From positions 1 to 14,427 of the forward strand of contig JAUVGM010000018.1 in NCBI GenBank assembly GCA_030593785.1: a stretch of DNA of 14,427 bases, written 5' to 3'. Below are positions 1 to 6,848 of this stretch, piece after piece (within the stretch, counting starts at the first letter, position 1; every line of letters starts with the position of its first letter). Made by a program: the position numbers and the translations under genes. The notes beneath the pieces were generated by a model, which did not search any database, was not told the DNA's origin, and saw only the letters and a list, made by a program, of their open reading frames with translations. Origin of the DNA: Gammaproteobacteria bacterium (lineage in GTDB: Bacteria > Pseudomonadota > Gammaproteobacteria > UBA6429 > Thiohalophilaceae).

Positions 1-205
1 GAGGATAATTTGAAACATCAACGATAACGATGCGTTGCATAACACCTACTTGTGTTGCAGCAATGCCTACACCACCCGGCCCGACGTTCATTGTTTCATC
101 GAGATTTTTAATAAACTCAGAGAGGTCTGAGTCAAAAGAAGTGACTTCTTCTGCAACTTGCTTCAGACGAGCATCCGGATAGGTGATGATATCCAACACG
201 GTCAT
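1..205 (-). CDS. def: Peptide deformylase, 5' part (runs off the left edge)
   Basis: Peptide deformylase is a metal hydrolase that removes the N-formyl group from nascent proteins in the cytoplasm. The visible 68 or so residues begin MTVLDIITYPDARLKQVAEE, the usual opening of the family. They include motif I as GVGIAATQVG, with the AATQ form also found in the E. coli enzyme, followed by QRIVIVDVS. The other two metal-binding motifs (EGCLS and HExxH) would lie beyond the left edge, so an intact active site cannot be confirmed. The ATG at 203-205 lies 5 nt after the stop of the upstream ACT-domain gene, with only a weak purine-rich AAAGAAA before it, so translation probably depends on read-through from that gene. 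The product is confident; whether the gene is complete cannot be seen. Confidence 0.9.
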   Translation of the reverse strand, partial: MTVLDIITYPDARLKQVAEEVTSFDSDLSEFIKNLDETMNVGPGGVGIAATQVGVMQRIVIVDVSNYP

Positions 206-210
206 TTTCT

Positions 211-747
211 TTAACCGATTAAGGTATCAATTTCGACTAACTCTGCATCAACACCGTCTTCTTCTTTAACGATTTGTAATGCAGACTCCAAAGCCTTAAC
301 ACCTTCCGTTGCTTCGCCTTCAATATGCATAATATAAAGTGGTTTGTCTTTATCGCCCGCCACATCGGATTCCAGATCAAGAATATTTAATCCTGCCTCA
401 GCTAACACTGTTGTAACTTTACTTACAATACCCGCTCGATCAGCACCATAAACTGAAATACGTACATCCGGGATTTTATGTTCATGTAATTTTGCATCAA
501 TCTGGTCGATGTGGAGATGTAAAGCCATTGAGTCCGTAACGGTACTTAAAGCATCTTGTAATTCTTTTTTTCGACCGGGAAATTCAACCATCATCATAAT
601 GCTAAAGTTGCCACCAAGTCGCATCATGCTTGTTTCACCCAGGTTAGCCCCACCTTCATATAACGCAGCGGTAACATGAGAAACAATACTTTTTCGATCT
701 TTACCAATTAACGTCACCATATACCATTTAGTTTTAGATTCAGACAT
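211..747 (-). CDS. gcvR: Two-ACT-domain regulator, GcvR-like (glycine cleavage system repressor family)
   Basis: This 178-residue soluble protein consists of two ACT domains, at about residues 8-75 and 93-170. Each opens with the typical strand-turn-helix pattern: VTLIGKDRKSIVSHV in the first and ISVYGADRAGIVSKV in the second. This layout is that of GcvR, which in E. coli binds GcvA and glycine to repress the glycine cleavage operon; it has no DNA-binding domain of its own. Many GcvR-family proteins outside enterics are uncharacterised, so the glycine role is inferred from the family. The ATG at 745-747 is preceded by a good AAGGAG about 8 nt away. The deformylase gene follows after 5 nt and is probably co-transcribed. 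No gcvA or gcv genes are visible here. Confidence 0.8.
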   Translation of the reverse strand: MSESKTKWYMVTLIGKDRKSIVSHVTAALYEGGANLGETSMMRLGGNFSIMMMVEFPGRKKELQDALSTVTDSMALHLHIDQIDAKLHEHKIPDVRISVYGADRAGIVSKVTTVLAEAGLNILDLESDVAGDKDKPLYIMHIEGEATEGVKALESALQIVKEEDGVDAELVEIDTLIG

Positions 748-768
748 GGCGATTTCTCCTTAGGTATT

Positions 769-774
769 ATTATA
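769..774 (-). promoter_or_regulatory. Possible -10 box for the gcvR-def operon
   Basis: Read on the minus strand this is TATAAT, about 20 nt before the AAGGAG ribosome-binding site of the ACT-domain gene. No convincing -35 box lies 16-18 nt further upstream, where the sequence runs into the end of the palindromic element at 794-915. The position suits a promoter with a very short leader, but the region is AT-rich and a chance match is quite possible. Confidence 0.3.
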
Positions 775-793
775 TAAAAGTATTAGATGCCGT

Positions 794-915
794 TGCATGG
801 ATAACGAGAAGCCAGAGAACAAGGCAAAACTGATGAAAAAGCGGAATGTACGATTAGTACATGAGCATTTTGAAGAGGTTTTAACGCTGGTATCTGGTTT
901 CTCATTATTCGTGCA
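794..915. repeat. 122-bp imperfect palindrome (dispersed-repeat or MITE-like element)
   Basis: The two ends form a 23-bp inverted repeat: 794-816 pairs with 893-915 through 19 Watson-Crick pairs, 3 G-T pairs and 1 mismatch. The core at 846-862 is ATGTAC-GATTA-GTACAT, almost exactly at the centre. Between arms and core further blocks pair: AAAAC at 826-830 with GTTTT at 878-882, and GC at 841-842 with GC at 865-866 followed by A/T pairs. The whole unit could fold as one long hairpin. It begins 9 bp past the stop of the ZIP transporter gene and may stop or protect that transcript. The sequence resembles from memory a repeat family seen in several gammaproteobacteria, but that was not searched. 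It encodes no plausible protein. Confidence 0.7.
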
Positions 916-923
916 GTGGTCTC

Positions 924-1781
924 TTAATGTAGAGTTGAATGTGCCCAATATATTGTCGTCACACCAAGTATGATTAACGTAATTTGCTGAAGAGTCTCAC
1001 TTAATTCTGTTTTTTTATGCAAACCAGGAATAAGATCTGCCACGGCAATATAAATAAAACTTGAAGCCGCGATGGCTAATATATAAGGCAAAGCATGTTG
1101 CATGCTTTGTAAACTATAATAAGCAATAACTGCACCCACTATTGTTGCCATACTGGCTAAGACATTAAAGAACAATGCACGTCCTCGTTTATAACCACTA
1201 TTTAATAAAATAGCGAAGTCGCCAATCTCTTGCGGAATTTCATGTGCGGCAACAGCCAACGCAGTCACAATACCGAGATCAATATCTGTCATAAATGCTG
1301 CCGCAATCAAAACACCATCAACAAGGTTATGCACCGCATCACCAATAATAATTAATGTGCCACTAGCGTCTTTATTATGTTGATGACTATGTGTATGCGA
1401 GTGAATATCTTCAGGTGAAGGAACTTCTCCTGATACAATTTTATTGCTCGGTGCATGCACCTCGCTAGGCGAATGAACCTCACAGTGACTAGAATGGCAG
1501 TGACGCCATAACACCATTTTTTCGAGCAGAAAAAAACCTAATAAGCCAACAAGAATAGTTAAACCTAAGTCATGAAAATCAACATTTTCATTTATTGTTA
1601 TTGCATGCGGTAATAATGCTAATAATGCCGCTCCGAGTAGAGCGCCAATGGCAAAACTAACTGTATGCGGCAGCAGCTTTTTTTGATATTCATCATTGAT
1701 TAATAAAAAGATGGATGCAGCTAAAACGCTCAGCACTCCGCCTAATAAACTAAAAACAATAATCCAACCCAGTAATGACAT
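924..1781 (-). CDS. ZIP-family divalent metal transporter
   Basis: This 285-residue inner-membrane protein belongs to the ZIP (zinc/iron permease) family, which moves Zn2+ or related metals into the cytosol. About eight hydrophobic segments are visible, for example near residues 5-27, 40-60, 70-90, 141-163, 167-190, 203-222, 229-250 and 264-281. The two metal-site helices carry HNLVDG (H151, N152, D155) and HEIPQEIGD (H180, E181, E185), the family's binuclear binding signature. The cytosolic loop at about 92-136 is rich in His (including HSHTHSHQH) and carries the near-repeat EVHSPSEVHAPS, a likely metal-sensing or buffering segment. The start at 1781 follows a weak AAGAGA. It lies 27 nt downstream of pgeF and is probably in the rluD operon. 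Metal specificity cannot be told from sequence, and export cannot be excluded. Confidence 0.9.
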   Translation of the reverse strand: MSLLGWIIVFSLLGGVLSVLAASIFLLINDEYQKKLLPHTVSFAIGALLGAALLALLPHAITINENVDFHDLGLTILVGLLGFFLLEKMVLWRHCHSSHCEVHSPSEVHAPSNKIVSGEVPSPEDIHSHTHSHQHNKDASGTLIIIGDAVHNLVDGVLIAAAFMTDIDLGIVTALAVAAHEIPQEIGDFAILLNSGYKRGRALFFNVLASMATIVGAVIAYYSLQSMQHALPYILAIAASSFIYIAVADLIPGLHKKTELSETLQQITLIILGVTTIYWAHSTLH

Positions 1782-1808
1782 AAAATATATTCTCTTAAAA
1801 CTTTATTG

Positions 1809-2534
1809 TTACTTATCAATCCAAATCATACTGGCCATTCGACCAGTCACATTATCACGTCGATAAGAGAAAAAATGTTTTTCTTCAGTTAAAGTACAGT
1901 GGTCTCCACCATAAATATGGCTAACGCCCATTTTATTTAAGCGTAATGTTGCTAATTGGTAAATATCAAATAACCAGTGTCCATCCGATACATCCGTAAA
2001 ACTTTCTTTTGCTTTCGCTTCAACATTGATGAAAGCATCATATACCTCTTGCCCCACTTCATAAACATCTGGGCCGATCGCAGGACCTAACCAAACTAAT
2101 AATGATTCTGGCTCCACAGGCAGCTTTTTTATGCTGGCCTCAATAATGCCATCACATAAACCTCGCCAACCGGCATGAATGGCAGCAACACAACTACCCT
2201 GCTTATCTGTAATCAGTAATGGTAAACAATCCGCCGTCATTACCGCACAAACAATTTTCTTTTGTGAGGTGTAAACCGAATCCGCTTGAGGAATAATGTC
2301 CTCACTCGGTAATGACACCACTGTCGTACTGTGAATTTGTTCTAGCCACTTAGGCTCATTAGGTACTTGTAAGATTGTCCGATTTTGCTGAACAGCTGAA
2401 AGCTCATCCCCCACATGTGTGGCTAGATTAAAGCTATCATAAGGTTGTTCACTTACACCGCCCTGTCGCAAAGTGATTCCTGCTTTAATAAATTCTGCTG
2501 CAGGCCAATCTGCTTTTAACCAATTCTCTATCAC
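1809..2534 (-). CDS. pgeF: Peptidoglycan editing factor PgeF (YfiH, multicopper-oxidase-fold family)
   Basis: The family member in E. coli is a cytoplasmic amidase that removes L-Ser wrongly built into the peptidoglycan precursor UDP-MurNAc; older annotations call it laccase or polyphenol oxidase. The 241-residue length is normal. The zinc-site residues are present: H68 in LEQIHST, C103 in MTADCLPLL and H120 in AAIHAGWRG. The family blocks WLGPAIGP and CTLTEEKHFFSYRRD are also there. The start is GTG at 2532-2534, which shares its first G with the rluD stop TAG (TAGTG), so translation is probably coupled to rluD. The rluD-pgeF order is widely conserved in gammaproteobacteria. Confidence 0.93.
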   Translation of the reverse strand: MIENWLKADWPAAEFIKAGITLRQGGVSEQPYDSFNLATHVGDELSAVQQNRTILQVPNEPKWLEQIHSTTVVSLPSEDIIPQADSVYTSQKKIVCAVMTADCLPLLITDKQGSCVAAIHAGWRGLCDGIIEASIKKLPVEPESLLVWLGPAIGPDVYEVGQEVYDAFINVEAKAKESFTDVSDGHWLFDIYQLATLRLNKMGVSHIYGGDHCTLTEEKHFFSYRRDNVTGRMASMIWIDK

Positions 2535-3511
2535 TATTTGTTTTTGCTTTCGTTTTTATGTTTTTCAAAATCAAGACGTAAGGCATCTTGTAAATCAAGC
2601 ATGTCTTGTGGCACTTCAACTTCCCACTCAATAAATTCATTGGTTGCGGGATGTATCAAACCTAAATGACGAGCATGGAGCGCCTGACGTTTAAAACTTT
2701 TCAACATTTGTACAAAAGCATCATCACTTGCTGCAGGGATTTTAAAGCGACCACCATAAACAGGATCACCTAAAAGTGGATGATTAATATATGCCATGTG
2801 GACTCTAATTTGATGTGTCCGGCCTGTTTCCAACTTGACTGTTAACTTGGTATGCAAACGATAACGCTCACTTACACGGTAATGTGTAATCGCAGCCTTA
2901 CCGTTAGAATTCACAGCCATACGTTTACGGTTAACAGGATGTCGGCCTATAGGCTGATTAATTGTATTACCCGCAGTAACTGAGCCGGTAATAATTGCGT
3001 CATACTCACGTAAAAACGTACGTGCCTGGAGCTGTTCAACTAACAATTTCTGCGAGGTCAGAGTACGAGCAACCACCAGTATGCCGCTGGTTTCCTTATC
3101 TAAGCGGTGGACAATACCGGCTCGAGGAACTGCTTCGAGCTCCGGGGCATAATGCAGTAAAGCGTTAAGCATGGTGCCATTAAAATTACCTGCCGCAGGG
3201 TGTACGACCATGCCGGCAGGTTTATTAATGACTAATAACTGCTCGTCTTCATAGACGATATTTAAGGGGATATTTTCTGGTTCCCAGCTATTTTCTGATA
3301 CCAATACCACTTTCAAATTAACCTGCTCACCACCCAAAATCTTGTCTTTTGCACGCTTAATCTCACCATCAACGAGTATTTGGCCGTCTTTTAACCAGGT
3401 TTGCAGACGCGAGCGCGAATAATCAGGAAATAACTTGGCTAAAGCCTGATCTACTCGTTCTCCAGCCCATTCATCAGGGACCACTGCTTCAAACACTTCT
3501 GTTTCATCCAT
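2534..3511 (-). CDS. rluD: 23S rRNA pseudouridine synthase RluD
   Basis: RluD converts uridines in helix 69 of 23S rRNA (1911, 1915 and 1917 in E. coli numbering) to pseudouridine late in ribosome assembly. The protein is 325 residues, very close to the E. coli length. An N-terminal S4 RNA-binding domain (about 17-75, with RVDQALAKLFPDYSRSRL) is followed by the catalytic domain. The catalytic aspartate is D138 in GIVHRLDKETSG, and RTHQIRVHMA is also present. The C-terminal tail FEKHKNES matches the tail that separates RluD from RluC and RluA. It is the first gene of the leftward rluD-pgeF-ZIP set and is divergent from bamD, as in many gammaproteobacteria. The ATG at 3509-3511 has only a weak upstream purine stretch. 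Confidence 0.96.
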   Translation of the reverse strand: MDETEVFEAVVPDEWAGERVDQALAKLFPDYSRSRLQTWLKDGQILVDGEIKRAKDKILGGEQVNLKVVLVSENSWEPENIPLNIVYEDEQLLVINKPAGMVVHPAAGNFNGTMLNALLHYAPELEAVPRAGIVHRLDKETSGILVVARTLTSQKLLVEQLQARTFLREYDAIITGSVTAGNTINQPIGRHPVNRKRMAVNSNGKAAITHYRVSERYRLHTKLTVKLETGRTHQIRVHMAYINHPLLGDPVYGGRFKIPAASDDAFVQMLKSFKRQALHARHLGLIHPATNEFIEWEVEVPQDMLDLQDALRLDFEKHKNESKNK

Positions 3512-3605
3512 TTCTAAATCTCATTATTTTGCTCTATCAAATCTAATTTTATGCAACCGTGAGCAAGTCTTTACTCTAACCTGTAGCCCATTGGCTAATC
3601 TAAGG

Positions 3606-3611
3606 TATAAT
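3606..3611 (+). promoter_or_regulatory. Possible -10 box of the bamD promoter
   Basis: A perfect TATAAT lies 45 nt before the chosen ATG of bamD. The spacing to any good -35 box is poor: TTGGCT at 3591-3596 is only 9 nt away, and the sequence 17 nt upstream does not match. Its position inside the longest open frame argues that the upstream in-frame start codons of that frame are not used. Confidence 0.35.
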
Positions 3612-3656
3612 AGCGAAAAAATGTTTAATTATTTAAATACCAACAGGTTAGCACGC

Positions 3657-4472
3657 ATGCGTTTTCCCAGTTTATTAAATTTATCCGCTCTTTTATTTGC
3701 CGCATTTTTAACCGGCTGCGCCTCATCAGGTGATATTGACGATGATACCTACGGCATGACCGTTGCTCAGCTTTATAAGGAAGCAAAAAACTTCCTGGCA
3801 AAAGGAGAGTATTCTTCGGCTATTCAATACTATGAAAAATTAGAGTCACGTTTCCCTTACGGTACTTATGCAGAACGTTCACGTTTGGAAGTAATTTATG
3901 CCTATTATAAGGATTCACAACCTGAAACGGCGATTATTTCTGCAGACCGCTTCATTAAATTACACCCTAATCACCAGAATGTTGATTATGCCTACTATTT
4001 ACGTGGTTTAGCCAGCTTTGATAATTCTGTTTCCTTTATGGATAAATTCTTTGATCAAGAGCCTTCTGAACGAGATCCAAAATCAGTACGTAAAGCCTTT
4101 AAATATTTCTCAGAATTAATTCAGCGTTTCCCTAAGAGCCGTTATACGTCAGATTCCATTAAACGCATGAAAGAGTTACGAGAAAGTCTTGCACGTTATG
4201 AAGTTCATGTAGCCAATTATTATCAACGTCGTGGTGCCCATTTAGCTGCCGCAAACCGTGCCAAATACATTATTGAGAACTATCAGGGGTCACGCTCCAT
4301 CCCTGATGCACTAGCTATAATGATTCATTCTTACCGTAAATTGGGCATGCATGAGCTTGCTAGTGATGCACTAAGGGTATTAGAGCTAAATCATCCTGAG
4401 CATGACAAAACAAAAGTACTTAAAGAATCACAACAAAAGTTATCAAAAAGCGAAACACACAAAGCGAAATAA
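3657..4472 (+). CDS. bamD: Outer membrane assembly lipoprotein BamD
   Basis: BamD (formerly ComL/YfiO) is the essential lipoprotein of the BAM complex that folds beta-barrel proteins into the outer membrane. From the ATG at 3657 the protein has 271 residues. It starts with a lipoprotein signal peptide, MRFPS plus a hydrophobic stretch, and the lipobox LTGC with the acylated Cys at residue 21. The next residues are A-S-S, with no Asp at +2, so sorting to the outer membrane is expected. The rest is tetratricopeptide repeats, for example AKNFLAKGEYSSAIQYYEKL and RFPYGTYAERSRLEVIYAYY. The frame stays open back to a TTG at 3591, and an ATG at 3621 is also in frame, but only the 3657 start places the signal peptide at the N-terminus. 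An ACAGG lies 11 nt or so upstream. It stands alone, divergent from rluD. Confidence 0.95.
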   Translation: MRFPSLLNLSALLFAAFLTGCASSGDIDDDTYGMTVAQLYKEAKNFLAKGEYSSAIQYYEKLESRFPYGTYAERSRLEVIYAYYKDSQPETAIISADRFIKLHPNHQNVDYAYYLRGLASFDNSVSFMDKFFDQEPSERDPKSVRKAFKYFSELIQRFPKSRYTSDSIKRMKELRESLARYEVHVANYYQRRGAHLAAANRAKYIIENYQGSRSIPDALAIMIHSYRKLGMHELASDALRVLELNHPEHDKTKVLKESQQKLSKSETHKAK

Positions 4473-4491
4473 AATACTAATCAATGTAAGC

Positions 4492-4536
4492 AAAAAAAAC
4501 CGCTGGTGAATTATTTCATCCAGCAGTTTTTTTTTT
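4492..4536. terminator. Bidirectional rho-independent terminator between bamD and glnB
   Basis: The stem is AACCGCTGGTGAA at about 4498-4510 against TTTCATCCAGCAGTT at about 4514-4528, with one G-T pair and one bulged base. It is preceded by a run of eight A and followed by a run of ten T, so it can end transcription from both the rightward bamD and the leftward glnB. It sits centrally in the 78-nt gap between the two converging stop codons. Confidence 0.9.
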
Positions 4537-4550
4537 GATTATTCTGCTAT

Positions 4551-4889
4551 CTAAATTGCAGCATCACCTTCTTCACCCGTTCTAATACGAACAACTCGAG
4601 CGACATCACTAACAAAGATTTTACCATCACCAATCTTTCCGGTTCGAGCGGCATTTGTTATTGCTTCAATTGACTGATCAACTTGATCATCAGAAATCAC
4701 AATCTCAACTTTTACCTTAGGTAAAAAGTCGATGACATATTCTGCACCACGATAAAGTTCAGTATGTCCTTTTTGGCGGCCGAAGCCTTTCACTTCTGAT
4801 GCCGTCATACCATTCACCCCAATATCTGATAAGGCTTCACGTACATCATCTAATTTAAAAGGTTTAATAATTGCTTCTATTTTTTTCAT
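4551..4889 (-). CDS. glnB: Nitrogen regulatory protein PII
   Basis: PII is a trimeric cytoplasmic sensor that reads 2-oxoglutarate, ATP/ADP and, through uridylylation, glutamine. It passes the signal to NtrB, GlnE and other targets. The 112 residues match the family exactly in length. The T-loop carries the uridylylation site Y51 in GAEYVIDF, and the second signature TGKIGDGKIFV is present. The C-terminus VRIRTGEEGDAAI is close to E. coli GlnB, and there is no amtB beside it, so glnB fits better than glnK. A clear GAGGA lies 7 nt before the ATG at 4887-4889. The gene follows nadE by 78 nt, in the same direction, and is probably co-transcribed with it. Confidence 0.95.
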   Translation of the reverse strand: MKKIEAIIKPFKLDDVREALSDIGVNGMTASEVKGFGRQKGHTELYRGAEYVIDFLPKVKVEIVISDDQVDQSIEAITNAARTGKIGDGKIFVSDVARVVRIRTGEEGDAAI

Positions 4890-4891
4890 TT

Positions 4892-4987
4892 TTATTCCTC
4901 ATGCAATAATCCTTGCAACTGGGCGTACTTTAGCAGGAAAAAGACCGTTTCTACATACGTTTCAGTGCTATTTTCGACTTCGACCAT
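4892..4987 (-). CDS. Possible 31-residue microprotein between nadE and glnB
   Basis: An ATG at 4985-4987 opens a frame of 31 residues, MVEVENSTETYVETVFFLLK and so on, ending LLHEE. It overlaps the last 20 nt of nadE in another frame and stops 2 nt before the glnB start. A CAGGG lies 4 nt before this ATG, which is close for a ribosome-binding site. An in-frame ATG at 5077 would give 61 residues, but that adds only nadE shadow sequence. The peptide is acidic with one hydrophobic core, and I do not recognise it. Codon use (about half G or C at third positions) is less AT-biased than in the surrounding genes, which counts against it. It may instead be an untranslated spacer. Confidence 0.25.
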   Translation of the reverse strand: MVEVENSTETYVETVFFLLKYAQLQGLLHEE

Positions 4988-6647
4988 ACCCTGAAGTAAT
5001 CGGATAACGTCGATCTCTTCCAAAGGCGCGTTTGGTAATGCGTATTCCCGGCGCAGCCTGTCGGCGTTTATATTCATTAATATCGACCAGACGTAATACC
5101 TTACGGACAGTTTCACGATCAAATCCTGCGGCAACGATATCCTCTAATCCCATATCCAACTCGACGTAACTTTCTAAAATAACATCTAATATTTCATAAG
5201 GAGGCAGAGAGTCAGTATCTTTTTGATCCGGAGCTAATTCTGCTGAAGGAGGACGATCAATCACACGTTGCGGGATGTTCGCTGAAATTGTATTCCGGTA
5301 TTCAGCCAAACGGAAAACCAGGGTCTTTTTAACATCTTTAAGTACATCATAGCCACCTGCCATATCGCCATATAAAGTAGCATAACCCACCGCCATCTCA
5401 CTTTTATTACCTGTAGTTAAAACCATTTTACCTTTTTTATTTGAAATCGCCATCAACAATAAACCGCGACAACGTGCCTGAATATTTTCTTCAGTGGCAT
5501 CAACCTCTGTTCCGGAAAATTCATCGGCCAATAATTCAAGGAAGATATTAAACGGTTTTTCAATCGGAATAACTTTAAAATTTATACTCAGGAGTTCTGC
5601 TTGTTCCTTGGCATCCTCAACACTCATATCCAGGGTGTAACATGAGGGCATCATGACCGCTTCGACTTTATCCGCACCTAATGCATCAACTGCAATACTC
5701 AAGGTTAAGGCTGAATCAATACCACCAGACAGGCCAATGACAACACCAGAAAAACCATTTTTAGTGACGTAATCTTTCACTCCCGTCACTAAAGCCTGAT
5801 AAATACTTGCTTCTTCAGTGAGAGGCTCGACGATTGATGTCGAAAGTGGTTTTAAGCTATTGCTATCAAATTCAAGAATCGCGAGTGTTTCTTCAAAAGC
5901 AGTTAAGCGATGAGAGAGTATTTCATCTGCATCAATGACAAAGGATTGACCATCAAAAATAAGCTCATCCTGACCACCCACCATATTCGCATAAACAATC
6001 GGTACCTTAACTTCACTCACTCTCTGACGAATAACGTCCTCTCGCTCATGCGTTTTTAGCCCATGAAAGGGGGATGCGTTTGGGTTAAGGATTAATTCTG
6101 CACCGGCATCAACGACTTTTCTAACAGGCTCCGGATACCAAATATCTTCGCAAATACAGATGCCTAACTTTTTATTTTTGACTGTAAAAACACAACTTTC
6201 ATCTGCCGCAATAAAGTATCTTTTTTCATCAAAAACACTGTAATTAGGTAAATAATTCTTTCTTGCTACCGCTGTGCATTTCCCATTTTCAAGAACCGCA
6301 ACAGCGTTATAAATTCCATGCTCTGTTTTTTCAGGATAACCTACCAGCACAGTGATTCCCTTTACTTTAGCGGTGAGATTTTGCAAAACGGTATTTACCC
6401 GCTCATACAAGCCTGGCCGGAGTAATAAATCTTCTGGAGGGTAACCGGTTATTGCGAGTTCGGGGAAAATAATGACATCCGCTTTCATTTCATCTCGCGC
6501 ACGCTGAGTCCACTCGAGAATGCGTTTGGCATTGCCTTCAATATCCCCGACTAGCAAATTAATCTGCGCAACCGCAATACGCAAAACGTTATTAGAGACT
6601 GAGGTGTTATTTAATATATTCAAACTTGATGTTCTCAAAACAGACAA
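4968..6647 (-). CDS. nadE: Glutamine-dependent NAD+ synthetase
   Basis: The enzyme makes the last step to NAD+, amidating nicotinate adenine dinucleotide with ammonia released from glutamine and using ATP. Numbering from the first possible start, an N-terminal nitrilase-type glutaminase domain (about 23-265) carries the triad E63 (FPELAITGYPPE), K130 (RKNYLPNY) and C166 (CICEDIW). It is followed by the synthetase domain with the ATP loop SGGIDS at 307-312 and TTGNKSEMAVGYATLYGD. The C-terminus FGRDRRYPIT is canonical. There is no ATG near the start. TTG codons are possible at 6647, 6623 and 6584. The last would give 538 residues beginning MRIAVAQ, like relatives; 6623 has a GAGAA 8 nt upstream. 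The upstream boundary is therefore uncertain. glnB follows. Confidence 0.95.
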   Translation of the reverse strand: MSVLRTSSLNILNNTSVSNNVLRIAVAQINLLVGDIEGNAKRILEWTQRARDEMKADVIIFPELAITGYPPEDLLLRPGLYERVNTVLQNLTAKVKGITVLVGYPEKTEHGIYNAVAVLENGKCTAVARKNYLPNYSVFDEKRYFIAADESCVFTVKNKKLGICICEDIWYPEPVRKVVDAGAELILNPNASPFHGLKTHEREDVIRQRVSEVKVPIVYANMVGGQDELIFDGQSFVIDADEILSHRLTAFEETLAILEFDSNSLKPLSTSIVEPLTEEASIYQALVTGVKDYVTKNGFSGVVIGLSGGIDSALTLSIAVDALGADKVEAVMMPSCYTLDMSVEDAKEQAELLSINFKVIPIEKPFNIFLELLADEFSGTEVDATEENIQARCRGLLLMAISNKKGKMVLTTGNKSEMAVGYATLYGDMAGGYDVLKDVKKTLVFRLAEYRNTISANIPQRVIDRPPSAELAPDQKDTDSLPPYEILDVILESYVELDMGLEDIVAAGFDRETVRKVLRLVDINEYKRRQAAPGIRITKRAFGRDRRYPITSGYGRSRK

Positions 6648-6669
6648 TTGAGTTATAAAACCAAAACGA

Positions 6670-6698
6670 AATATAAGCTACAACTGTTATTGGAACAA
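6670..6698 (-). promoter_or_regulatory. Possible sigma-70 promoter of nadE-glnB
   Basis: On the minus strand a TTGTTC (-35, at 6693-6698) and a TATATT (-10, at 6670-6675) are separated by 17 nt. Transcription would start near 6663, just before the TTG start candidates of nadE. The -10 matches the consensus at 5 of 6 positions and the -35 at 3 of 6. The rest of the 201-bp divergent gap (6648-6848) is AT-rich. I see no clear -35/-10 pair for the rightward operon, only single TATTAT (6814) and TATAAA (6830) boxes. Confidence 0.4.
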
Positions 6699-6848
6699 CT
6701 TTTAACTAAAAAACAGGGCAGATTTATATTTGCAACATGAAACTCATATAAAATAGGGCGAAATAGTTAACAAAAAATATCGCCAGCAGCAAAATCAATC
6801 GTTACTATTAAGGTATTATTCACTCTAATTATAAAAGATTAATAAACT

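Noticed and set aside
760..948. Open frame of 62 codons on the minus strand
   Set aside because: It lies across the 122-bp palindromic element and the end of the ZIP gene, has no family resemblance and is explained by the repeat.
3591..3656. N-terminal extension of bamD from TTG 3591 or ATG 3621
   Set aside because: It would bury the lipoprotein signal peptide behind 12-22 extra residues and it covers a TATAAT box; the ATG at 3657 fits the family.
4988..5134. Longer version of the small ORF before glnB (up to 80 residues)
   Set aside because: The added part lies wholly over the conserved C-terminal coding region of nadE and has no support of its own.
6648..6848. Sigma-54 promoter or riboswitch ahead of the PP0621-pilSR operon
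   Set aside because: No GG-N10-GC type -24/-12 pair and no recognisable aptamer-like structure could be seen; the region is simply AT-rich.
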